Below, piece by piece: positions 33,473 through 43,728 of a DNA stretch of 64,000 nt (positions within the stretch are counted from its first letter, which is position 1; every line of letters starts with the position of its first letter). The notes below the pieces were generated by a model. It ran no database searches and was not told where the DNA came from. It worked only from the letters and a program-made list of their open reading frames with translations. This DNA is from Tillandsia leiboldiana (taxonomy: Eukaryota; Streptophyta; Magnoliopsida; Poales; Bromeliaceae), in contig JAQNDB010000293.1 of the NCBI GenBank assembly GCA_029204045.2, forward strand, positions 36,198 to 100,197, written 5' to 3'. A program made the position numbers and the translations under genes.

Positions 33473-36163
33473 TCAAAGAAAGCATTCCAATTGCTTTACG
33501 CAAATGAATAAAACGTTTTTGATCCAAAGGTTTGTTAAAAAGTCAGCTAATTGATCTTCAGTTGAAATGTAGGAAATTTGAAGAATATTTGATTCAACTA
33601 GCTCTCTAAGAAAATGATATCTAAGTTCAATGTGTTTTGTTCTAGAGTGCAACACAGGGTTTTTTGAAATGTTTATAGCACTAGTGTTGTCACATAAAAT
33701 AGTTACCGAAGTTGCTGAAATCCGGAAGTCGCTCAACACGCTTTTCATCCAAATGAGTTGAGTTGAACAACTACCCGCTGAGATGTATTCCGCTTCGGCA
33801 GTCGAGAGTGCAATGCAGTTTTGCTTTTTACTATGCCATGCAACAAGGCAATAGCCAAGATAAAAACATGCACCACTCGTACTTTTCCGATCATCCACAG
33901 ATCCTGCCCAATCGGCATCTGAGTATCCAATAATATCTAGACTTGTTCCCATAGGATACCAAATTCTGAAATTAATGGTTCCTTTAATGTACCGGATGAT
34001 CCGTTTCACCGCTTTCAGGTGAACCTCCTTTGGTGCTGATTGATATCTCGCGCAAATCCCAACACTAAAGGATATGTCCGGGCGACTAGCTGTGAGGTAA
34101 AGTAGACTTCCAATCATTCTGCGATAAAGTTTCTCGTCTACATTCTCACTAAGAGATTCACTTCCTAATCCCTTATTGCTAGTTCCCATAGGAGTAGGAA
34201 AATCTTTAGAATCTTCTAATCCGAATTTCTTTACCAACTCCTTTGCATACTTGGATTGACACAGATGGATGCCTTCACCATTTTGTTTCACTTGCAATCC
34301 AAGAAAGTATGTCAGTTCGCCCATCATAGACATCTCAAATTCGTTTTCCATGGTTTCTGCGAATTTAGAAGCATCATTATCCTTTGTTGCTCCAAATACA
34401 ATGTCATCGACATAGATTTGTGCAACAATGAAGTTATTTTGATAATGCTTCACAAAGAGAGTCCTGTCTGCTCCCCCTCGAGTATAGCCCTTCTCCAAAA
34501 GGTGCTTTGTCAACCTTTCGTACCACGCTCGCGGTGCTTGTTTTAAACCGTAAAGAGCCTTTTTCAAACGAAAACCATGATTAGGTAGTTTACAGTCTAC
34601 GAAACCTTTCGGTTGAGCCACATAAACTTCCTCATTTAAAAACCCATTTAAAAATGCGCTCTTAACGTCCATTTGAAAGAGTTTTATTTTAAAGTGACAA
34701 GAAATAGCGAATAAGATACGAATGGACTCGAGTGTAGCTACAGGGGCGAACGTTTCATCAAAGTCTATACCTTCTATTTGAGAGTAGCCTTGAGCAACTA
34801 AGCGTGCTTTATTCCTGATGATGGTACCATCCTCATTTTTCTTGTTCTTGAAAATCCATTTAGTACCGATCACATTGTGTTGCTTCGGAGGCGTCGTTAA
34901 TTCCCAGACTTTGTTTCGTTCAAACTGATGGAGCTCTTCCTGCATTGCTTCAATCCAGTAGTCATCCTGAAGAGCTTCATCGACGTTCTTCGGTTCGATC
35001 GTGGAAACATAACACGCGAATCCACACACCAACTGTCTCCGAGTTTTGACTCCTTCTTGTGGATCTCCAATGATGTTTGATTCAGGATGATCCTTGGAGA
35101 TGCGTAACATTTGTTGTAATGGAGTACTCGGAGGTACATGAGATGATTCCTGCACATCAGATAAGCTTGAAGAACCATTAGATGCATCATTAATATTGGA
35201 AGTATTATCAAGAGAAGATGCATTTACAGGAGTATCATCATCAAGAGAGATATCAGGGGTAGATTTATCAGATGCAAAGTGGAAAGCTTCATCTACTTTA
35301 ACATTTATAGATTCTACGATCGTTTTAGATTCCAAGTTAAATACCCGATATGCTCTACTATTTGTAGAATAACCCAAGAAAATCCCTTCGTCACTTCGAG
35401 AGTCAAACTTTCCAAGATTTTCGCAGTCACGTAAAATATAACACCGACTCCCGAAGATACGAAAATATTTGATGTTTGGTTTTCTACAGTACCATAGTTC
35501 ATATGGTGTATTTAACGTTCCCGGGCGCAAATAAACTCGATTAATAACATAGATTGCAGTGTTCACAGCTTCAGCCCAAAAATGTAACGGTAAATTCCGG
35601 CTGTGAAGCATAACACGTGCCATCTCTTGTACAGCCCTGTTTTTGCGCTCGACTACACCATTCTGTTGAGGTGTATTGGGTGCTGAGAATTCATGTTTAA
35701 TGCCATTGGAAGTGCAAAAATCAATGAATTTTGAATTTATGAATTCTCCACCTCTATCACTTCTAACACGAATGATCTTTTCATTCTTTTCAATCATAAT
35801 ACGAAGGCAAATCTCGTGAAAAGAATCAAAAGTATCAGCTTTCTCTTTTAAAAATGCTACCCAAGAATACCTAGAGAAATCATCAACCAATAAGAAAATA
35901 TACCATTTACCTCCCAAGGATGGTTGACGTGTCGGCCCTATAAGATCCATATGCAATAATTCCAAGGGCCGTTTGGTACCGACGTGATTCAAGTTCTTGT
36001 GTGCAGTCCTAGATTGTTTTCCCTTTTGACAACCACCACACACAATGTTTTGGTTAAGTGAAAGTTTAGGAACCCCCTTGACCACGTCTTTGTTTGAAAT
36101 TCTAGCAAGTTCCTTAAAATTTATGTGACCTAGCCTTTCATGCCAAAGTGTTTCATTATTCAA
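33473..36163 (-). CDS. Sirevirus integrase-RT-RNase H segment (896 codons open)
   Basis: The pol part stays open. Near its start is the GAG-pre-integrase His/Cys zinc region (LWHERLGH ... CGGCQKGK). The integrase core shows the DDE residues in DLIGPT, RSDRGGEF and VVERKNR, and the copia RT has MDVKSAFLNG and YVDD (34403-34414, residue ~584). RNase H shows ADWAGSVDDRKSTSG, STAEAEY and CDNTSAI. Domain order integrase-RT-RNase H is that of Ty1/copia. It has no start of its own and would be made only as part of the polyprotein. The final ~22 residues are out of frame relative to the family (KPLDQKRF is readable in the next frame). Confidence 0.9.
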   Translation of the reverse strand: MNNETLWHERLGHINFKELARISNKDVVKGVPKLSLNQNIVCGGCQKGKQSRTAHKNLNHVGTKRPLELLHMDLIGPTRQPSLGGKWYIFLLVDDFSRYSWVAFLKEKADTFDSFHEICLRIMIEKNEKIIRVRSDRGGEFINSKFIDFCTSNGIKHEFSAPNTPQQNGVVERKNRAVQEMARVMLHSRNLPLHFWAEAVNTAIYVINRVYLRPGTLNTPYELWYCRKPNIKYFRIFGSRCYILRDCENLGKFDSRSDEGIFLGYSTNSRAYRVFNLESKTIVESINVKVDEAFHFASDKSTPDISLDDDTPVNASSLDNTSNINDASNGSSSLSDVQESSHVPPSTPLQQMLRISKDHPESNIIGDPQEGVKTRRQLVCGFACYVSTIEPKNVDEALQDDYWIEAMQEELHQFERNKVWELTTPPKQHNVIGTKWIFKNKKNEDGTIIRNKARLVAQGYSQIEGIDFDETFAPVATLESIRILFAISCHFKIKLFQMDVKSAFLNGFLNEEVYVAQPKGFVDCKLPNHGFRLKKALYGLKQAPRAWYERLTKHLLEKGYTRGGADRTLFVKHYQNNFIVAQIYVDDIVFGATKDNDASKFAETMENEFEMSMMGELTYFLGLQVKQNGEGIHLCQSKYAKELVKKFGLEDSKDFPTPMGTSNKGLGSESLSENVDEKLYRRMIGSLLYLTASRPDISFSVGICARYQSAPKEVHLKAVKRIIRYIKGTINFRIWYPMGTSLDIIGYSDADWAGSVDDRKSTSGACFYLGYCLVAWHSKKQNCIALSTAEAEYISAGSCSTQLIWMKSVLSDFRISATSVTILCDNTSAINISKNPVLHSRTKHIELRYHFLRELVESNILQISYISTEDQLADFLTNLWIKNVLFICVKQLECFL

Positions 36164-36268
36164 AGAGGCTAAGTTACAATTTTCAGAAATTTTATTGGGA
36201 ACAACATAACAATTGTTTTCATATCTAACCCCTTTTAAAAAGAAAACACGGTCCTTATTAGTTACAAT

Positions 36269-37126
36269 TCATTCGACAGATGAAAAATTAACTGAAAAAC
36301 CATTGTCACAAAGTTGACTGATACTTATGAGGTTAGTCTTAAGGCCATCAACAAATAACACATTATTTAGAATCGGCCCATCTGGAATAGCTACTGTTCC
36401 TTTTCCAACAATTTTGGAAGACTGACCGTCTCCGAAAACTACAAGTCCTCCGGAGATTTTCTCAAAATTTTGAAAACAGTTTTTGTCACCGGTCATGTGA
36501 CGAGAACAACCGCTATCCAGATACCAAGACGAATTATCATATGCATGCAAGGAAATATTTGTAACAAGACAAGGGAAAACTTCACCTTTGCGTACCCAAA
36601 CCTTTCGAGTTTTGGTGTACGTCGGAAATGATAGTGAGGTTGATACCTTTGGTGAAAGCGTCTTGTTTGATGCATCGCTTTTCCTTGACGTCGTCGTCTT
36701 GTTTGATGAACTACCGAGGCTCTTTTCCTTTGAATAATTTGCATTTGATTTCCGAGGAATCACCCTTTTGGTAGTTGTTGCAAGAAGTGCTTGAGTTGAG
36801 CGTTTGGCTCCCATCTTGCAATTTCTCCTTATGTGCCCTACAATACCACAACGAAAACATACCTTGATGCTTGACGATTCCGAAGAGGGGGAAGTAGGTT
36901 GGTTGTCGTTGTTTGTCGTCAATTCCGGTGTCGGAGGAGGAGATACCGACTGGGGCACAAAGACTGTCCCAACCGAACTAAAATTGTCGTTAGTTCGATT
37001 GTATCCGAGGCCGAACTTGTTTGATTGACCAAGACCAAGAAGCTTATCCAACTTACTCCTTCCTGATGAAAATCGCTGTAAGTCATCCTTGAGTTGGAGA
37101 ATGGTCTCTGTCATTTCCAATTTTTC
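36269..37126 (-). pseudogene. gag C-terminus and aspartic protease segment
   Basis: Open segment between two nonsense codons. It contains the second CCHC zinc knuckle (CFRCGIVGHIRRNC, ~36834-36875), the conserved VWVRKGEVFPC block and the copia protease active site WYLDSGCSRHMTG (~36490-36530). It ends at the TGA before the GAG-pre-integrase zinc region. All are in the same frame as the flanking segments. Confidence 0.88.
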
Positions 37127-38609
37127 CTATCGAGCCTCGCCGTTGAGCTTCAAGAAGTAATTCGCTTTGTTCACCATATCTACATAATTCTTCTCGAATT
37201 GCTCATTGGACTCTTGAAGGGAAACATTTGCTTTTATCAGATTATCCCTTTCCACTTCAAGATCGGTCGAGAGAGAAGTTACCCTTTTTACTTCTTCTTC
37301 GAGATCCTGCAATCTCCCTCTCAACCCTTTGTTTTGCTTAGCCAGTTTCTTTGAATCCCTCAAAAGTCTGTGGTAGGCTAGAGCAAAATCTTCACCTTCT
37401 GAATTATCCGATTCATCGTCCGTTGCAATCTTTTCAACAGTGGAGTTGGACAATGACTCGGATGTACTTGCCATTAAGCACATGAAGGGTGAAGATGTGG
37501 ACGCGTGGAATGCTGTTGTGTTATCTTCTTCATCACTTGAAGATGACTCATTTGACGATGAGGTGTCATCCCAAGTGACGGCTTGCATCGCCTTCTTCTT
37601 TGACGGATTCTTATTAGGACACTCCGTTGAGATATGGCCGTACCCTCGGCACTTGAAGCATTGGACTTGTCCTTCTGAGCTTTTCTTATCCTTAGAAAAA
37701 CCCTCTTGCTTTCTTGGTTTGAAACTTGAAGAACCTTTGCCTTTCTTCGACTTTACGAAGGATGGAGTTTTGCTTGAGTTACCCCTTCGAAAGTTTCGGC
37801 GAAATCTTCTTGTCAAGAGAGCAAGCTGCTTCTCAAAGTCCTCCATAGATAGGTTCTTGTCATCGCCTGAGGAGGATGAATCCGCGTCTTCTTCTTTTGT
37901 TGTTTTCAAAGCATAACCTGAAGACTTAGAAGATGATGCCTTTCCCGAAGAATAGTTAGTAGGAAATGTCATTTCATATGTTTGTAAAGAACCAACTAAT
38001 TCTTCTACACGGATTTCGTCCGGGTGTTTAATAGTTTCAATGGCCGTAACCTTGGAACGAAATCTTTCAGGAAGAGTTCTTAATATTTTTCTTACAATTT
38101 TAAATTCTGGAATCTTCTCTCCCAAGTTAGCACATGAGTTTACGATATCTTGCAATCGTGTGTAATAGTCTGTGAACGATTCATTTTCTGCCATGAAAAT
38201 AGAGTCAAACTTGCTCGTAAGCATTTGCAGTTTCTGAATCTTCACAACGTTAGTTCCCTCATGCGTAACTTGAAGAACATCCTAGATTTCTTTCGCAGTC
38301 TCACATGCTGAGACGCGAGAGAACTCTGTTCGAGACAAAGCATTAAATAGAGCATTAATCCCTTTGCCATTGTAAGAAGAAAAATCTATCTCTTCCTTGG
38401 TCCATTTCGACCTAGGTTTGATGGTGCGAACATCACCAATAAATTCAGTTGGATTAGACCATCCTAATTCAATTGATTTCTACACACGTTCGTCGATGGA
38501 AATTAAAAAGGCTTTCATCCATACTTTCCAGTACGCATAATTTGTTCCATCGAAAAACGGAGGTCTGTTGATGTTTCCACCTTCAACCATTGTTTACAAC
38601 CCTATTCCC

Positions 38610-38621
38610 GCTCCGATACTA
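38610..38621 (-). promoter_or_regulatory. mutated primer binding site, Sirevirus
   Basis: TAGTATCGGAGC in minus sense differs from TGGTATCAGAGC at two positions. It lies two bases inside the 5' LTR end (38624). Confidence 0.8.
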
Positions 38622-38623
38622 CT

Positions 38624-39967
38624 TGTTGGGTTATGTATAATTGGATCTAAATAGGGGAAAAAACACCTAGAGGGGGGTGAATAGGTGTAAACAATAAACA
38701 CTCAAAAATCTTTGCGTTACAAAACCCAATGCGGAAAACAAAAATAACACGCAGAGATTTTTACGTGGAAAACTCCAAACCGGAGTAAAAAACCACGGGA
38801 CCGATAAGACGGTGAAATCCACTAGAATTAAACACGTACAAGGTGATATACCGTACTCACAGACGACTCAACCTTTTCCATACGCTCCTAGTTGATCTTC
38901 TCCGCTCGCTCCACGACGCTTCTCGAATCCACGATTTGCGTCCAACGCCGAATCCACGGCGTCCAACGTCGAGTCCACGACGTCCGACCGAATCCACGGT
39001 CTTCACCCAGTAGCACGCTTCGAATCCACGAACGTACCTCGCTCCGAATCCACGAGAGCGGTTGCACCTTGAATCCACAAGGCCACGCGAGTCCACGCGC
39101 CGATTTGGGATAAATCGTTGTTTTTGGGTGGTGATGATCCGCCGAATACTTAGATTAGAAATAGATCGGAAATACCATCTAAGTATTCATTGATTTGATT
39201 CTACTCAAAATGTGAGTATGAAAACCTAGAATCAAATCAATCAATATAGATGAAGAAACATAGGATACTATCTATTGATTTCCTTTCTTCTCTATATGTG
39301 GATCTTAGGCCGTATATAAGATGACGGCTTTTTGGATTAGCGGCTTCTTTTTGGATTAGCCCTAGAAAAAGAATCATAGGGTCTATTTATAGGTTAGAAA
39401 CACTTGGAAGAAGATAAGAATCAAAAACTATCCTTTTCTGGAATTTTACATGACGATGATCCGGATCGGAGTTCGGCGATCCGGATTGCAGTAGCGAGAA
39501 AAACAGTTTCCAAAAAAACCAAGGTTCGGGATCCGGATCGAAGTGCCTGATCCGGATCGTTCATACAGTTCACCAAACATCAACGTTCGGGATCCGGATT
39601 GAAAAGCCTGATCCGGATCGTTCAAATAAAATGGTAAACCCAGTGTTCGGGATCCGGATCAACGGAGGCTACGATCCGGATTGAACTGGTGTATGAACGA
39701 ACAACCTTCGGGATCCGGATTGAAGAGTCTGATCCGGATCCTGAACATGTCCCATGTCCAGTTTTTGATATTTATGCAATCACAAGTTCATCCAAGTGTT
39801 TCTACACTATAAGAAGTATTCGAATCACCAAAGATATTAAGTTAAACATACCTGATTCTTTTGAATTCTTCTTTCTTGAGATTGAGTTATATGATCCAAC
39901 CTTCTTTACCTTCAATCTTCAAGACTTAACCAAATTCATGAAATACGCCAACTCAAATTCCGTAACA
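38624..39967 (-). repeat. Sirevirus 5' LTR
   Basis: 1344 bp, the same length as the 3' LTR. It has the GATCCGGATC array at about 39455-39750 and the CGTGGATTCG-type motifs at 38920-39100. Confidence 0.92.
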
Positions 39968-39972
39968 ATCCA

Positions 39973-41614
39973 CACTTCACAGCATTAACGACATCCACAA
40001 TCACTTAATTCCACACACTGTCCAGACTGCCCCGGCGACAACCGCGTGCCGCGCAAATGACTCGGCCTCCGCGCGGCACCTCGCCGAAAACTGCACGAAG
40101 GACGTCGACCTGAGAGAGAAAAACCAAGAAACTCAGTCAAACCAGGCTCACAAACGAACTCGCGACACCCGGGCATCCATAGCCTTGGCGTGCGCGCTCA
40201 CAGCCCACCGGAAACGGCCCCCCGCACACCCGATGACCGCACGCAGCAGCCGCGGCAACCGCGCGCGCTGCTGCAGCCCGCGCTGCTGCAGCCCGCGCGC
40301 TGCGTGCTGCCCAGGCGCATGCCACGCGGCGCCTGGGCCTGCCGCGCGGCGCCAGAGCCGGCCGCGCGGCCGCTTGGGCTAGCCGCGTGCCCAACGGGCC
40401 TGCCGCACGCCTGCATGCGCGCGCCCGCATGGGCGCGCCTGCATGGCCGCGCTTGCACGCGCGCGCCCGCATGGGTGCACCGGCACGCCCAATGGGCCTG
40501 CCGCGCGCGCCCCCTAGCGCGGCGCCCGCGCGCCCGCAGCGCAACGCGCGCTGCTGCAGGTCCCCTGCTGCGCCCGCGGCTCCGCTTGGAGCTCCTCCAA
40601 TGGACAACATGGCCAAGAACAAAACAAGAACACCCCAAAGCCAACCTAAAACAACCTAAAAACCCAAGCTCAACCTCCAAAACCCAAAGTGAGCAACTCA
40701 AACTCCAAAGAAAAAACTGCACATACCTCTCTCTCAAATCCGTCGCGTGCCGGTCATCGCGCTCTTCGCTCGGCTTCCGACCATAGGTGCACCATCACAT
40801 CCCCCTCACAAACCCTCTCATTTCCTATTTTTTCCTTTTCTCTTTCCCTCTTCTTCCTCTCTTTCTTCTACATCCAAGCTTTCCTCTGTTCAAACATTTT
40901 TCCTCTGTTTCAACTTTGAAGAAGGTGATGACATGGCAAAAGTTAATTAAGAGGGGGCTTAATTAAAGGGTGCGTGGTGGTTGGCTGTAATAAATGCACC
41001 ACCACAAAAGAATAAAAAAAATCCCAAATACACCATAATTCCATTCCCTCTCTCATTTCTCTAATTTCTTTCTTTAATCCATTACAGGCAAGAATTAAGC
41101 AACTAATTAAAATTAATTAATTAATTCATTTTTCTTTTAGCCAACTTCAAGTCATTTTTTGCCTTCGGAGTCTCCGCACCGGCCCGAAACCTCCCGAACT
41201 CCGCTGTAATCTGAAAATACACATGTCCCAAGCTTTTTCCTCCTCAAAAGCTCAACCGTGGAGTCGGTGTGCTAAATCAAAAAACCGGCTCCAAAACTGC
41301 CCGTCCAACTCACTTTTTGCCCTCGGGTCCTTCGCGTCAGTCCGAAACCTCCCGAACCTCGCTGTAAACATAAAATACAGCTGTTCCAAGCGTTTCCCAA
41401 TTTTTCTGCACACCACGGTGGAGTCGGTAATTCCCAAACGGTCCTCTTTCGCGTACAAAGCCCGGAAATACCCGAATCAAGCTGGGGCTTCCGCGTAGAT
41501 CCAAATCAACCCGAACTCATCTGTAAACAACCATGGGACACATCCAAGGCAAATTCTCCCCCCTCGTGCCATCTTGCGAGGTCAGTGCGCTAACCGAAAC
41601 TCCGGTACTCTACA
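39973..41614 (-). repeat. E-family LTR C, part after the Sirevirus
   Basis: Continues LTR C from CACTTCACAGCATT. It includes GC-rich short repeats (40200-40610) and the TGTAGAGTACC LTR start at 41614, next to the polypurine tract (41615 onward). Content is as in 7160-8798, with few differences. Confidence 0.78.
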
Positions 41615-43185
41615 CTCTCCCCCCCTTAAAAAGGTTTCGTCCTCGAAACCCAACTAAATCCGTAACTCAGGAGGGCGACTTAATCAAATAGGGATAGGGG
41701 ATCCCTAACTCATCATCAGGCTCTCAAGTGGCCGATCTCACTCAACAAAGCTCCCCAGGACCTTGTCCAAAAATATAATTCGACTGCAAAATTCCTATGT
41801 GTCACAAGCTAAGTTGCATTGGTCGCTCAAAATAGCTCAATTCCTCGTTCAATTCCAAGGAAGTAAAATCCAAAACACGCTAGGGATCAGAAATATTTCA
41901 TTCAGCCGGATAATTCTCGCGGACCCATCTCCCGCAAAACTTTGATCTACACATCCGAACTCTAAGCCCCAAAATGGCAACCTCTCCGTTGCTCCATAGC
42001 AACAAAAGCTCAAAGTTCCATAATGCACTCTTACATCCCTTTACAGGAAAAGAAAATCAACATCAGGGACATACCCCAAATTTCCAAAGTGGCACCCACA
42101 GATCGATCATCTCATTTACAAAGTTGCCCTACTCGCCTAAACAAGGCGTCCATGACCAAAATGTCCTTGCCGGGATAACACTGTGATATCAATCATACGT
42201 CTTGTAACACTCTCCGCTGACGTTTCCTCAAAACAAACTCTTCCTGAGTATCCCAGTACTTCAGGTTCACGGGTCCTAGAATAATTCACTTATCTTCCAA
42301 TCGCTGGCAACATCAACATTGACGCTGGCATCAACCTCAGCTTTAACTCTTCAAAGCTACACTGGCACTACTTACTCCAAAAACTTCGGACCTCTGCCAG
42401 AAACGTGGGTTAGGCTCAACCCGTAGGGTATCACTCTTCGTTGGGTGCTGTGTCCCCTTTTTGCAGCTGAAATCATATGGCCTAATCCACAGAACCTTTC
42501 GAAGTAAAAGCATGATCTCCAAACATGAATGTAAACTTCTTCTCTCTCAGAAGTGGCGGCACTCTCTTTCCAAGAGCTCCTCAGGCTCTAAGACGCCTCG
42601 CAAAAAAAAAAAAATCCGAACATCCACGACGGGTACGTCCACCTACCCGTCCAAGCATAGCTGAAAAGCACAGTTCATAAAGTCGGTAAGGCATTAATTA
42701 TTCCACCTGACCCCGCTAACTGCTTATACAGCCTATACTGGCTCCTAAACATTATCCAGGCACAGCCTTCGGCTGCATGGTTTCCTAATGCTATCAATCA
42801 CTCGAAGGCATCTGCCCAAGCACAATTCGAATCTGTCCGAGTTCGAACCATCCAAAAACTCTCACCGTTGTGTACCCACAACGTGGCATCACTGCCGTGC
42901 ACCCACAGCGTGGCATCGCCACCGTGTATCAACGGTGTGGCATCACCACCGTGTATCAACGGTGTGGCATCACCACCGTGTATCTACGGTGTGGCATCAC
43001 CACCGTGTATCAACGGTGTGTCATCACCACCGTGTATCAACGGTGTGGCATCACCACCGTATATCTACGGTGTGGCATCACCACCGTGTATCAACGGTGT
43101 GGCATCACCACCGTGTATCAAGGGTGTGGCATCACCACCGTGTATCAACGGTGTGGCATCACTCAAGCATCAATGTCTCAGATCC
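41615..43185 (-). repeat. E internal region 2, non-coding part
   Basis: Colinear with 8799-10360. It contains the 27-bp hairpin minisatellite (about 42880-43163) with nine or so units, including a TATCTACGG variant twice. No pol motifs are seen. Confidence 0.72.
42880..43163. repeat. 27-bp hairpin minisatellite, internal region 2
   Basis: Same unit as at 10061-10345, with a different pattern of variants (GTGTGTCATC, AAGGGTGTGG). This array is a true second copy and not part of the gap duplication. Confidence 0.92.
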
Positions 43186-43728
43186 TCACAGTCCTATACC
43201 CAATACTACCTCGAAATCCCGGAGCTGACCAAGGGCCAAAAGATCAATAGGCAAAACGTAGTGCCCTAACTGCACTGGGCAGGACCAACAACACTCATCT
43301 ACGTGCAACACGTGATCAGGTATCTGAACCTCACGAGCACAAATTAAGGGTCCTATCTCTAGCCCATACAACAATGCAAATGCCCTACTAAAGAAAGAAA
43401 GGGGATGCTCCGGCATCAAATAGAGCTCTAGTGCGGGTAAAGGAGATCAGGATAATACCTGCCACCACGTGGCCAGCAGCCCCCGAATCCTCGACCTGTG
43501 CGGTATAAACTTCCCCGCTCGGGGGTGGTCGCCTGTCGGTCTGCCGCGAATAAGTGGCCCTAACCATCTGGCCATAACCTGTCGAAGCTCTGCCTGTCTG
43601 GAAGGGCGGAGAAGAGGCCGAAGATGTCGATGCTACTGCTGACCCCGCTCCAGGACCAGACCATGATCTATGCCCTGCCTGCCCACATCGGTAGCACCTG
43701 CCCTGCCGCTGATCACACTGTGGGGGGT
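43186..43728 (-). pseudogene. E-family protease remnant, unit 2
   Basis: Minus-strand protease region (FALLYGLEIGPL ... VVLGI) as in unit 1, running up to the second zinc knuckle. There the gypsy element inserted at the G6 run (43722-43727). The rest of gag continues at 60849. Confidence 0.75.

Larger units (their letters stand above)
33468..38590 (-). pseudogene. Sirevirus gag-pol polyprotein, broken by nonsense codons
   Basis: One continuous frame from the ATG at 38590 through gag, protease, integrase, RT and RNase H. It is interrupted by TAG at 38480-38482, 38282-38284 and 37127-37129 and by TGA at 36269-36271. Comparison with the gag-only element shows the first two replaced Trp codons. 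A one-base loss near 33533 shifts the last ~22 codons. The original frame would end at the TAA at 33468-33470. Gag has a UBN2-like N-terminus, a Lys/Ser-rich centre with a CCHC knuckle (CFKCRGYGH) and a coiled coil. A second knuckle (CFRCGIVGH) precedes the protease. Confidence 0.9.
28360..39967 (-). mobile_element. full-length Sirevirus (Ty1/copia) with env-like ORF
   Basis: An 11,608-bp element. The two LTRs are 1344 bp each (28360-29703 and 38624-39967), with TGTTACGG...ACCCAACA ends in the minus sense. They differ at about 20 positions by eye (~1.5%). The target duplication is ACCCA (28355-28359) / ATCCA (39968-39972), with one C-to-T change. The order on the minus strand is 5' LTR, primer site, gag-pol in one frame, a long intergenic region, an env-like ORF, a polypurine tract and the 3' LTR. 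This order and the large coiled-coil gag fit the Sirevirus (SIRE1/Maximus) group. It is inactive: gag-pol has four in-frame stops and a late frameshift. Confidence 0.93.
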
